From Paenibacillus rhizosphaerae (GTDB lineage: Bacteria > Bacillota > Bacilli > Paenibacillales > Paenibacillaceae): a DNA stretch of 64,000 nucleotides. Positions 50,461 through 59,261 of the stretch are shown piece by piece (positions within the stretch are counted from its first letter, which is position 1; every line of letters begins with the position of its first letter). Where the stretch lies: positions 1,798,001 to 1,862,000 of the forward strand of contig NZ_JACHXJ010000001.1 in assembly GCF_014192015.1 (NCBI RefSeq), in the 5' to 3' direction. The notes below the pieces were generated by a model. It made no database searches, was not told where the DNA came from, and worked only from the letters and a program-made list of their open reading frames with translations. Made by a program: the position numbers and the translations under genes.

Positions 50461-52254
50461 TCAAGGAATTAATGATCCCTGATGTAACGTCGGCGAGCTT
50501 AATAGCTCCATCCATTTTTTGATGGCCGTGATTAAGATAATGACACCCAAGATAAGCATAATGATCGAGAGCACACCATTGAGAACGTTATATCCCGAAG
50601 CCTCCGGATTCAAGTACACGTGACGTACCATCCAATAACCGGCGTAGTTCACCGTGACATACAGGTACGCAAGCGGAATGATGCAGGTCAGTGCATAGAT
50701 CGGCTTATCCGCAATTTTTAAAATAACGGTTGCTCCGATAATCAGGCCGATGGAAGCCATGAGCTGATTGGAGACGCCGAACAAAGCCCATACCGAGCTG
50801 ATATCACCGGAAAAGAGCAAATATCCCCACATGAAGCAGGCGAGTGCACTCGCAAAAATATTGCCGGGCAGCCAATCGGTCCGCTTCAGCGGTTTATAGA
50901 GCTCGCCGAAAAAGTCCTGGATCAGATAACGGGAGACACGGGTCCCGGAATCGATCGCTGTCAGAATGAATACCGCCTCAAACATAATGACGAACTGGAA
51001 AAAGAACGGTGCCAGATGGCTGAACCACGGAATTTTTGTGAAAATATATGACATGCCGACGGCGAGCGTAACCGCTCCCCCAGTGCGGCCTTCTAGATCC
51101 ATTCCGATTTCCTTGCTGAGCTGCGGCAAATTTTCCACATGCATCCCAAGCGTCTGGAACACGGCCGGGGCGGAATTGATGGCGAAATAGTCGGCGGGAT
51201 GCAGCGCTGTGGCGGCGATCAGCGCCATGATCCCGACAACGCACTCGACGAGCATCGCACCGAAGCCAATGACTTTGATGTCAGTCCATTGATTGATCAT
51301 TTTGGGCGTCGTTCCGGAGCCGACGAACGCATGAAAACCGGAAATGGCACCGCAGGCGATCGTAATCGAAATGAAAGGCCAGACAGGACCTGCGATGACC
51401 GGGCCCCCGCCACCGGCGAATTCGGTAAAAGCCGGAAAACGGATCACCGGGTTAATGATAAACACACCGGCAATAAGGGCGACGAACACGCCGATTTTCA
51501 TGAAGCTGCTCAGATAGTCCCGGGGAGCGAGCAAAAGCCATACCGGCAGCGCCGCCGCAAAGAAAGCGTAAATCGGCAGAATCACGGCCAGCGTTTTGGC
51601 ATCCAGCGTCAGCCATTGGGCGATGGCCGTTTCCTGAATATAAGGACCGGCAAATACGCCGATCATGAGCAGAATAAATCCTGCGGTGGTCGCGGTCTTC
51701 AGCTTGCCGGTTTTTTTGTAGTACAGGCCGACGCCCATGGCAATCGGAATCGTAATGCCGACGGCGAAGGTACCCCAAGGATTGTTTTCAAGCGCATGGA
51801 GCACGACCATGGACAAGCCCGCCATCGTTATAATGATGATAAACAGCATCGCCAGGCCGGTGCAAAAGCCGGCGACCGGTCCAAGCTCCTCCTTGGCGAC
51901 TTCGGACAGCGACTTGCCCTGCTTGCGCATGGACGCGTACAGGACGACCGCGTCATGTACGGCGCCGCCGATGACAGCTCCGATCAGCAGCCACAATAAG
52001 CCGGGCAGATAGCCGAACTGGGCGGCCAGGATCGGCCCGACCAGCGGCCCCGCTGCGGCAATTGCCGCGAAGTGATGGCCGAAGGTAACCCATTTGTTCG
52101 TCGGTACGTAGTCCTTGCCGTCCTCGAGGGCATGGGCCGGCGTAGGGGTGCTATTGCTGAGCTTCAACACCTTGGCAGCCATGAACGTCCCATACAGGCG
52201 GTAGGCGATCATGAGAATACAGATGGATGCAATGACGATTGTAACCGCATTCAT
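50461..52254 (-). CDS. cstA: CstA-family carbon-starvation protein / pyruvate transporter
   Basis: 597 residues with about 16 hydrophobic segments. GHHFAAIAAAGPLVGPILAA and HAFVGSGTTPKMINQW are CstA family signatures. CstA and BtsT (YjiY) are peptide or pyruvate uptake systems; BtsT is a pyruvate/proton symporter under a LytS/LytT-type system. ATG 52254 has AAAGGAGG 10 bases upstream. It follows lytS-lytT on the same strand, separated by a 262-bp region with no gene. Confidence 0.92.
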   Translation of the reverse strand: MNAVTIVIASICILMIAYRLYGTFMAAKVLKLSNSTPTPAHALEDGKDYVPTNKWVTFGHHFAAIAAAGPLVGPILAAQFGYLPGLLWLLIGAVIGGAVHDAVVLYASMRKQGKSLSEVAKEELGPVAGFCTGLAMLFIIIITMAGLSMVVLHALENNPWGTFAVGITIPIAMGVGLYYKKTGKLKTATTAGFILLMIGVFAGPYIQETAIAQWLTLDAKTLAVILPIYAFFAAALPVWLLLAPRDYLSSFMKIGVFVALIAGVFIINPVIRFPAFTEFAGGGGPVIAGPVWPFISITIACGAISGFHAFVGSGTTPKMINQWTDIKVIGFGAMLVECVVGIMALIAATALHPADYFAINSAPAVFQTLGMHVENLPQLSKEIGMDLEGRTGGAVTLAVGMSYIFTKIPWFSHLAPFFFQFVIMFEAVFILTAIDSGTRVSRYLIQDFFGELYKPLKRTDWLPGNIFASALACFMWGYLLFSGDISSVWALFGVSNQLMASIGLIIGATVILKIADKPIYALTCIIPLAYLYVTVNYAGYWMVRHVYLNPEASGYNVLNGVLSIIMLILGVIILITAIKKWMELLSSPTLHQGSLIP

Positions 52255-52516
52255 TTTTGGAGTTCCTCCTTTATTCACACCCCGCTTGTCACGGGTGAAT
52301 AGATGTTATCCGTACTATACCTGATGAAAATCGATCCATGGTGTTTTCAGGCTGAAAAGCCGGAAGGAAAGGATGAACAGCAAAAAGAAAGCGGTGAATG
52401 GCAGGCAGATGCAGTCAGGGTGAACCATACCCATGGACCAGACATGGAAGGGACACCAGCCACCTGCCGCGCTAAAAGCATGACCTAAAAATGATGGTAA
52501 GTCGGCTGATCCTCAG

Positions 52517-53254
52517 CTACAATCCGAGCAGCTGCTTCAATTCCTTGGTGAAGGACCGGCTGACGGGGACCTTGGATTCGTCTTTCATGATGAGGATACA
52601 GGCGGAGTTGAACCACGGCTGAATTTCGGTGACCGCGTTCAAGTTCGCAAGGTACGACCGGTGCACCCGGACGACGGAAGTTCCAGCCAGCCGGCGTTCC
52701 AGATTGACCAGCGGCTCATTCAGCTTGTACCGGTCGCCTGTCGTGACCAATTCGCTCTTACCGTCCTCGGATCCCACATACACGATGTTATCGATATCAA
52801 TGAGCAGAATCCGCTCCTCCGCGCTGACCGCCAGCTTGCCTGTACGGTCGGGTCCCAGCGGGGGAGAAGGGACTGCCCTTTTCTCACGAGCGGAGCGGAG
52901 CTTCATGACTTTGTCGACCGTTTTCCGCACCCGTTCTTCCTCGAATGGCTTCAGAATATAATCCAGGGCATTCACTTCGAATGCCTGCAGTGCATACTCA
53001 TCGTAAGCCGTGGCAAAAACGATATCCGGGACTTGCTCCAGAACCGAGAGCTGCTTGGCCAGCTCCAGTCCGTTATCCTCCGCTAACTGGATGTCGAGAA
53101 ACACGACGTCCGGTGCCGTCTCCGCAATCGATTGCAGTGCCGTCTCCAGCGAATCGGCCTCTCCGATAATATGAACCTGTCTGGTACGGCCAAGCAGATA
53201 AGCCAGTTCATCCCGGGCGAGCGGCTCATCGTCGACAATGAATCCTTTAAGCAT
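52517..53254 (-). CDS. lytT: LytTR-family response regulator
   Basis: 245 residues. An N-terminal receiver has the acidic pocket VDDEP, phospho-acceptor Asp54 (VVFLDIQLAEDNG) and FAKP-like LKPFEEERV. A LytTR DNA-binding domain (about 140-245) ends VPVSRSFTKELKQLLGL. It overlaps the kinase gene by 8 bp and AGGAGGG precedes ATG 53254. The likely target is cstA next door. Confidence 0.92.
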   Translation of the reverse strand: MLKGFIVDDEPLARDELAYLLGRTRQVHIIGEADSLETALQSIAETAPDVVFLDIQLAEDNGLELAKQLSVLEQVPDIVFATAYDEYALQAFEVNALDYILKPFEEERVRKTVDKVMKLRSAREKRAVPSPPLGPDRTGKLAVSAEERILLIDIDNIVYVGSEDGKSELVTTGDRYKLNEPLVNLERRLAGTSVVRVHRSYLANLNAVTEIQPWFNSACILIMKDESKVPVSRSFTKELKQLLGL

Positions 53255-55019
53255 GCATTTCCCTCCTATGTGCAAGATGTAATGGCAGCGTGATCACGAC
53301 CCGGGTTCCAGGGGTGTCCGCATCGCTTTCGATTCGGAACGAGCCCTCGCTGCCGTAGATCTCCGCGATCCGCCTACGGATATTATGCAGCGCCGTGCCG
53401 GTTCCATCTTCGGAATGGACGGCCTGCTCACCAAGCCGGTTTAGCAGCTCCTGCGGTATGCCTTTGCCGTTATCTGCCGTAACAATCATGACTTCATGGC
53501 CCTTCTGGCCCGCGGCAATGCATACACTCCCTTTATGGTGGGCACCAAGGCCATGGAAGGCATGGCGCACGGCGTTTTCGACCAAGGGCTGCAGCGTGAA
53601 CGGCGGAATCTCCAAATCGGCCAGTTCCGGTTCGATATCGAATGTCATCTCGAATTTGTCAGGGAAGCGCGCCTTTTCCAGCGTCAAGTAGGCTTCCACA
53701 TGCCTCAGCTCCTGGCTGAGCGGAATCAGGATCTGCCGTGCGCCATGAAGGTTGCTGCGGAAAAAGATTCCGAGCTGAATGAGCAGCTCCCGCGCCTTGT
53801 CCGGATCGGTCCGGCACAGCGCCGAAATCGTATTGATCGCATTAAACAGAAAGTGGGGATGCACCTGCGCCTGGAGCGCTTTGACTTCGGCATCCTTCAG
53901 CAGTCTGCTCTGCATCTCCGCCTCAGCCAGCTCGAGCTGTGTGGAAAACAAGCGGCCAAGACCTTCCGCCATTTCCCGCTGTACACGGTCCAGCCGTTCC
54001 GGGTTCGTATAATAAAGCTTCAGCGTCCCGACGGTGCCGCTCCGCACCTGCAGCGGCAGTACAATCGCAGCCTGCAGGCTGCAGCCGTCATGGAAGCATT
54101 GAATGTCTTCTTTCGACGTCGCAACGGACATCCGTCCCTGCTCCAGTACGGACCGGGTAAGCTGAGTCGCCAGGCTGTGGAGCGGTACATGATGGTCCGA
54201 GCCCGCACCCACATGTGTAAGCACCTGTTCCCGATCCGTAATCGAGATTGCATCCGCATCGGTGGCTTCCAGAATGACGCTTGCCGCTTCCCGGCACGAT
54301 TCCGGGTTCAGGCCTTGGCGAAAAAAGGGCAGGGTCCGGTCGGCGATATGAAGCACCTGGTTGGTCTGCAGGGCACGCGTCCGCTCCTCCTCCTGCAGGA
54401 TAGACTGGATGATCAGCATAAACATCAGCGTGCCGAACCCGTTCATAACGATCATCGGCAGGCCGATGACCGAAACCAATTGGACTGCGGCGTCAAAAGG
54501 GCGGGCGATCAGCAAAATAATCCCCATCTGTACGCATTCCATCAGAATTCCGATGGCAACCGCGCGCCATGGTGCGCCGGGATCGGACCTGCGGAACCGC
54601 CTGCCGATCCAGCCGGTCACCACGCCTGCGAGGATGGTAGATATGGAGCAGGCGACAGCGGTATAACCGCCTAGCGTCAGCCGATGGAGGCCGGCAATCA
54701 GCCCGGCCCCGAGTCCGACCAGCGGTCCGCCAAGCAAGCCGCCGATGGCTACGCCCATAATCCGCGTATTGGCCAGTGCGCTGTCAACCTGCACGCCAGC
54801 CTGCCAGATTTCGGAGCCGATGGCACCTCCATGAATTTCTACACCGGTGTAGTTACTGATCATGCCGAACACGCCAAAAATGACGATCAGCAGCAGCTTC
54901 GCGGGAAGCCGATCCTCATGATGCAGCGTCTGGCGGAACGACGGCATTCTGGACAGCAAAAAGGCGACGATAATCAGGATGCCGACTCTTTCCAGCATAA
55001 GAGGCAATAAATAGAACAT
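53247..55019 (-). CDS. lytS: LytS-type sensor histidine kinase
   Basis: 590 residues. The 5TM-LYT membrane domain (about 1-170, GVEIHGGAIGS and NTRIMGVAIGGLLGGPLVGL) is followed by a GAF-like region (about 220-365), a histidine-kinase dimer region with HPHFLFNAINTIS (about residue 388) and an HATPase domain with ENAVRHAF and DNGKGIP. BtsS/LytS proteins of this plan sense extracellular pyruvate. GGAGG lies 11 bases before the ATG. First gene of a lytS-lytT unit facing cstA. Confidence 0.92.
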   Translation of the reverse strand: MFYLLPLMLERVGILIIVAFLLSRMPSFRQTLHHEDRLPAKLLLIVIFGVFGMISNYTGVEIHGGAIGSEIWQAGVQVDSALANTRIMGVAIGGLLGGPLVGLGAGLIAGLHRLTLGGYTAVACSISTILAGVVTGWIGRRFRRSDPGAPWRAVAIGILMECVQMGIILLIARPFDAAVQLVSVIGLPMIVMNGFGTLMFMLIIQSILQEEERTRALQTNQVLHIADRTLPFFRQGLNPESCREAASVILEATDADAISITDREQVLTHVGAGSDHHVPLHSLATQLTRSVLEQGRMSVATSKEDIQCFHDGCSLQAAIVLPLQVRSGTVGTLKLYYTNPERLDRVQREMAEGLGRLFSTQLELAEAEMQSRLLKDAEVKALQAQVHPHFLFNAINTISALCRTDPDKARELLIQLGIFFRSNLHGARQILIPLSQELRHVEAYLTLEKARFPDKFEMTFDIEPELADLEIPPFTLQPLVENAVRHAFHGLGAHHKGSVCIAAGQKGHEVMIVTADNGKGIPQELLNRLGEQAVHSEDGTGTALHNIRRRIAEIYGSEGSFRIESDADTPGTRVVITLPLHLAHRREMHA

Positions 55020-55614
55020 GTCAGCATCATCCTCCGCAATCGTTCGTTGTTCGTTGAGTTACCTGCGGAGCTAGTATAATCGGAAATTGCAGCGTTTTCA
55101 ATCGGTGCTATTTCGACAGATTGCCTCAATCATTTAACTACATGAACGACATAGTGGGACATACCAGGATGTCGAACACAAGAACTTTTTGCGATTACCC
55201 AAGAAATAATTTGATGATCTGAGCGCGGATTTCACGGTGAGGGAACTTCTTCAGCACATTCAGCAACGCTTAGGTAAAGAAGGACCTGAAGCCGAGTCCG
55301 CATGTGGAGCAACGCCAGGGCAGCCGGACAAGGCGATGTCCTCCTAGATCTCGATAGTCAGATTTCAATGTAGTCGTTAAGTTATAGCTGCCGAAAATTT
55401 CACTACTGCGATCCACGACATTTATGATCCTGTGGTGTTCTGTTATTGGTTCCGATGCCTAAACAATGGGCCTGCGAATCAGACGGCGGCGATCAGCAGA
55501 TCCATCATGCAGACGATCAGACAACCCGTCCTTGAACAAGCGGAGTTATTGTTCCAGCCGGCTGGAGTTGCAGAGAAAATGAAGCCCAATACGGTGCTCG
55601 AGAGCTCCAAGTGA
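55020..55614. other. Gene-poor, probably decayed region
   Basis: About 600 bp with only short frames. On the minus strand near 55195-55270 a stretch reads ALLNVLKKFPHREIRAQIIK and LFLG before a stop, like a protein end, but stops interrupt it upstream. The codon pattern is not that of an intact gene on either strand. Confidence 0.45.
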
Positions 55615-56050
55615 TCTGTGGGTTACAAGATAATGATCGTAACCATCACTCCGGAAGCACAATGGGCGAGGAACACAATGATGTTATCGACCAAAGCAGC
55701 CGTCCTTCGGCCCGGCTCGGCCCAGTCACCGAAGATCATCAGCAGAAACCCGGCAGTATAGACCCACCAGGATTGGCGAAGGACCGTTTCCAGGGAAATG
55801 AACAGGATGATTACCATGATACCCTGCAGCGTGATGGCCGCGATCAGCCATCTATTCTTGTCGGCCCGATCCATCAATATGCGCCTATGAACATGGCGGT
55901 CAGCAGAATGGGGAGAGCATCAATTCCGCGCATGATAGACATGAAGAGCAAAGATTATGTAAGATTATACATAGGAGGGTAGCGCCAGTTCATATATTTT
56001 CGGTAAAGCCGTGATGGCGCCGGCAACATGGTAGCTATGTTCCGCAAGAC
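55615..56050 (-). pseudogene. Decayed MFS transporter remnant
   Basis: On the minus strand successive frames give pieces in MFS order: LRNIATMLPAPS, a piece like YELALPSYV or MYNLT, then MSIMRGIDALPILLTAMFIG and, after a frameshift near 55880, LMDRADKNRWLIAAITLQ, SWWVYTAGFLLMIFGDWAEPG and LAHCASGVMVTIIIL before a stop. This matches the first membrane segments and the cytoplasmic DRADKRR loop of macrolide-efflux-type MFS proteins. The rest of the gene is missing. I judge it dead. Confidence 0.65.
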
Positions 56051-56209
56051 AGCAGGCGCTCGAACCTCGCCAGGCACCTGCCGAATACATGTTTCAATAC
56101 CTCCTCTTTACGTTTCATACAAGTCAAATTATAATTTTGAAAAAGGCGAAGGGAAAGGCGAAATCATCATGCTGATTTTTCACCTTTTTGGCGAAGGAGG
56201 GGAATTCAT

Positions 56210-57997
56210 ATGGACGTTGTCCATTACTACAATAAACTGAATCAACACTTTGCTTCCGAGCCCCGAGGCTCTTCGATCCAGGTGACGATGCAGGAGCTGG
56301 AGGACATATGGGAATGCACCCGGCGAAATGCACAGCTGCTCGTTCAAAAAATGAGGGAGCTGGGGCTAATTGATTGGCAGAGCGGATTGGGGCGGGGCAA
56401 TATGTCGCGGCTCGTCATGGTTGCGGATGCACAGGAGCTTGTGCTGGAAAAAGCGAAAGAACTGGCTTTGAAAGGACATGTCGGCGAAGCGTTCGGGCTG
56501 CTGCATGCACATACGGATCCCTTGACCGAGTCCCAATTTTCGGATTGGCTGGCCGGGCAGTTTGGTGCGCAGAAGGCTTCCGACCACAAGGACGTTCTCC
56601 GATTCCCGTTTTACCGGCCGGTGCCCGATCTAGAGCCGCTGTTCGTCATTCGCCGCACGGAGACCCACCTGATTCGACAGATTTTGAACACGCTGGTGGA
56701 GTTCGACACGGCCGGTCATGTAATTAAGCCGGGGCTCGCCCATTACTGGGAATCGGATCGCGGGTATACCGAGTGGACCTTTTATTTGCGTAAAGGAGTA
56801 CTGTTTCATCACGGGAAGATAATGACGGCTGAAGACGTCCAATTTACGTTTGAGCGTTTTGGGCAGCTGAATCCGCCGGATTGGTTCACAGCGAATGTAG
56901 AAAGGGTAGAGATCCTCAGCGATATCAGCGTGCGTTTTCACCTCAGTGAACCTAACGCCCTTTTCCTGCATTTACTGGCCTCAGAACGCTTCTCTATCGT
57001 ACCTAAGGATCTGGACCGCCTTGCGGCGACCCGGGATATTCGGCGGATGCCGGTAGGTACGGGCCCATTTATCATCAAGGAGAACAACGATAATGGCATC
57101 ATCCTCGAAGCGAACGAGCGGTATTTCCATGGCCGGCCGATGATGGACCGCATCGAGATCTGGGTGTGGCCGAACTATTTGGAGCATCTGAAGCCCGACA
57201 GACTTCAGGACCGTGACGCGCAGGTACTCTATTTTGAACCGACGGATAAGAAGAAAACGGGCCCTTTGCTAACCCGTCTTGAAGAGGGCAGTACCTATCT
57301 GACTTTCAATCTGTCGAGAGCCGGAATTCTTCATGACGTTAAGCTTCGGAAGGCTATCCATGCAGCTCTCAACCGCGAACGGATGGTCAAGGAACTCGGA
57401 GGAAGGAGAGAACAGCCATCCTCGGGCTTTAATCCGTATGACCATGACGAGGCGTACGGGCGAGGCGGGGAATTGATGCTCGCGAGAGCCTGCCTGGCCG
57501 AATCCGCCTACCGCGGAGAAACGCTGACCCTGTACACTTACGAAATGACCAGCAACGAGGTGGATGCCGAATGGATCCGCCGGGCCTGCGAAGACATCGG
57601 GGTGACTGTGGAAGTCCATGTGATGCCGATCCGTGAGCTTACGAATCCATGCGTCATAAAACAGGCCGATATGATTTATGCCGGAGAGGTGCTCGGTAAC
57701 GAACCGTCCGTGTCTTTGATCGAAATGTACCGTTCGCATTACGGATATGTCCGCAACCACTTGGACGAAGCCGTGAGGGACGGGGTGGACCGGGCGCTGT
57801 CCGAAGTTCTGGCGGAACCGGATTACACGGTTAGAAGGATTTTGCTGAGACGGATTGAAGACCAGTTAAAGAGAGACCATCACCTGTTATTTATGTACCA
57901 CAGCATCCACATCGTCGGACATGATCAATCCCTTGGAGGCATTACTCTGGATGCCTGGGGTAAAATCAATTACAAGGATGTGTGGGTCAAGCGCTGA
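56210..57997 (+). CDS. SgrR-family transcriptional regulator with solute-binding domain
   Basis: 595 residues. An N-terminal winged helix (about 10-75, SIQVTMQELEDIWECTRRNA then GRGNMSRL) is fused to an SBP_bac_5 peptide-binding domain (about 140-595) with ESDRGYTEWTFYLRKGVLFH and AEDVQFTFERF. SgrR-type regulators use the binding domain to sense a ligand in the cytoplasm. It is the first of two regulator genes before a peptide-type importer whose own binding protein is of the same family. GAAGGAGGGG precedes the ATG. Confidence 0.9.
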   Translation: MDVVHYYNKLNQHFASEPRGSSIQVTMQELEDIWECTRRNAQLLVQKMRELGLIDWQSGLGRGNMSRLVMVADAQELVLEKAKELALKGHVGEAFGLLHAHTDPLTESQFSDWLAGQFGAQKASDHKDVLRFPFYRPVPDLEPLFVIRRTETHLIRQILNTLVEFDTAGHVIKPGLAHYWESDRGYTEWTFYLRKGVLFHHGKIMTAEDVQFTFERFGQLNPPDWFTANVERVEILSDISVRFHLSEPNALFLHLLASERFSIVPKDLDRLAATRDIRRMPVGTGPFIIKENNDNGIILEANERYFHGRPMMDRIEIWVWPNYLEHLKPDRLQDRDAQVLYFEPTDKKKTGPLLTRLEEGSTYLTFNLSRAGILHDVKLRKAIHAALNRERMVKELGGRREQPSSGFNPYDHDEAYGRGGELMLARACLAESAYRGETLTLYTYEMTSNEVDAEWIRRACEDIGVTVEVHVMPIRELTNPCVIKQADMIYAGEVLGNEPSVSLIEMYRSHYGYVRNHLDEAVRDGVDRALSEVLAEPDYTVRRILLRRIEDQLKRDHHLLFMYHSIHIVGHDQSLGGITLDAWGKINYKDVWVKR

Positions 57998-58169
57998 GGT
58001 TGCAGGAGCATGCAAGGCGGGACGGGCGTCAATGCATGAAGAGGCCCCTTTTTAATAATGGCAGGGGCCATTCGTCCCCATACTTCGGTCTGACATACAG
58101 CCTGTAGGGTATGTGTTATCGTAAGGCTACCGTCTCTACAATTACAGATGAAAAGGACAGGGATCACTG

Positions 58170-59009
58170 ATGGATATCGGATTTATGGACTGCATCGTGT
58201 ATTTTCATACGAATCCGAGCGACAAGGATCATAAGGAGGGATTATTTCTATCCCACACCCACCCATCCGCCGAGATTACCCTCCTGGTGAGGGGAGAGGG
58301 TTATTATGCCGCAGGAGAACAGAATGTTGAAGCACTTCCTGGGGATCTACTGCTGATTCCGGCTGACCTGAAGCACAGCTACGTCTGCGTCAAAGCCTGG
58401 GAAGGATACTCGCTGCACATCTACGACCAGAATCTTCCCCCTTACTGCCAGTATTTAATATCGCATGCGTTTTCGCAGCGTCCGGGGCCGATCCTGAAGG
58501 CATCTTTGACCCCTGGCGCCGTGGAGCGCGTGTTAGCCGCCATGCGCCAGATCGAGGAAGAATGCAGGCGGGAAGTGAAGACCGAATATTCCTATGATCT
58601 GCTGCGCAACGCTCTGGAAACTCTGCTGCTGGCTTATCATACGGGAGCCTGCGATCAAGCGGCTGAAGTTCCCTCAGAGCATCCTGAAGAGCAAATGATT
58701 CAGGACGCGCTGAAGGAAATTCACCAAAATTACCATACATCGCTGAAGGTGTCGGATTTGGCAGCAAACCATTATCTGTCGGAAAGCATATTTCGCAAAA
58801 AGTTTACCGACCGCATCGGCATGTCACCCAAACAGTACATTATTTCCCTGCGGATTGACGAAGCCAAGCGGCTGCTGCACACCTCTCGCAAGCCCGTTGA
58901 ATTTATCGCTTCCGAAGTCGGCTTCAGCTCGTCCAGCCGTTTTCACGACTTGTTCGTCAAGCATGTGGGGATGACGCCGATGGAATGGAGGCGGAGCGGG
59001 GAAAGTTAA
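58170..59009 (+). CDS. AraC-family transcriptional regulator
   Basis: 279 residues. A cupin-like sensor domain (about 20-110, HTHPSAEITLLVRGEGYYAA then GDLLLIPADLKHSY) precedes two AraC helix-turn-helices (about 180-275, VSDLAANHYLSESIFRKKFT and VEFIASEVGFSSSSRFHDLF). It probably activates the importer genes that follow. No strong ribosome site beyond AAAAGGACAGGG; ATG 58170 is the best start. Confidence 0.9.
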   Translation: MDIGFMDCIVYFHTNPSDKDHKEGLFLSHTHPSAEITLLVRGEGYYAAGEQNVEALPGDLLLIPADLKHSYVCVKAWEGYSLHIYDQNLPPYCQYLISHAFSQRPGPILKASLTPGAVERVLAAMRQIEEECRREVKTEYSYDLLRNALETLLLAYHTGACDQAAEVPSEHPEEQMIQDALKEIHQNYHTSLKVSDLAANHYLSESIFRKKFTDRIGMSPKQYIISLRIDEAKRLLHTSRKPVEFIASEVGFSSSSRFHDLFVKHVGMTPMEWRRSGES

Positions 59010-59027
59010 TGCCATAAACAAGCATGG

Positions 59028-59058
59028 AAGGTCCTTGTTCAAAGGGCCTTTTGTGTTT
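59028..59058 (+). terminator. Weak intrinsic terminator
   Basis: AAGGTCC / GGGCCTT with a 9-base loop and TTTTGTGTTT, 19 bp after araC. Confidence 0.6.
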
Positions 59059-59111
59059 AAGAGGAGGTTCTGGCTGCTTTCAAGCCATTTGGTAGAGAAT
59101 GAATATAAATA

Positions 59112-59174
59112 TTTTCGACCGTCGAAAACGAAACGATTCTATACATTTTCAGGAGACGATGTAAGCGTTTTTAT
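59112..59174 (+). promoter_or_regulatory. Palindromic operator and cre-like site before the importer
   Basis: TTTTCGAC-C-GTCGAAAA (59112-59128) is a perfect 17-base inverted repeat. At 59159-59174 ATGTAAGCGTTTTTAT matches the catabolite-responsive element except near its 3' edge. A TATAAT box follows at 59201-59206, without a good -35. Together they suggest ligand- and carbon-dependent control. Confidence 0.5.
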
Positions 59175-59261
59175 GAACTTGATTTTAGAATCGTTCGCTA
59201 TAATAGGGAATACTCCGGGAGCCAATCTTCCGGAGAAGATAACCTAGACGGGGGGAACTGC

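Noticed and set aside
55195..55310. Two opposite short frames (ALLNVLKKFPHRE... on minus; DDLSADFTVRELLQHIQQRL on plus)
   Set aside because: Both plausible-looking but without starts or neighbours in frame; cannot tell which, if either, is a relic.
58040..58085. GGCCCC / GGGGCC hairpin upstream of araC
   Set aside because: T-run lies in the loop and not after the stem; not a credible terminator in either direction.
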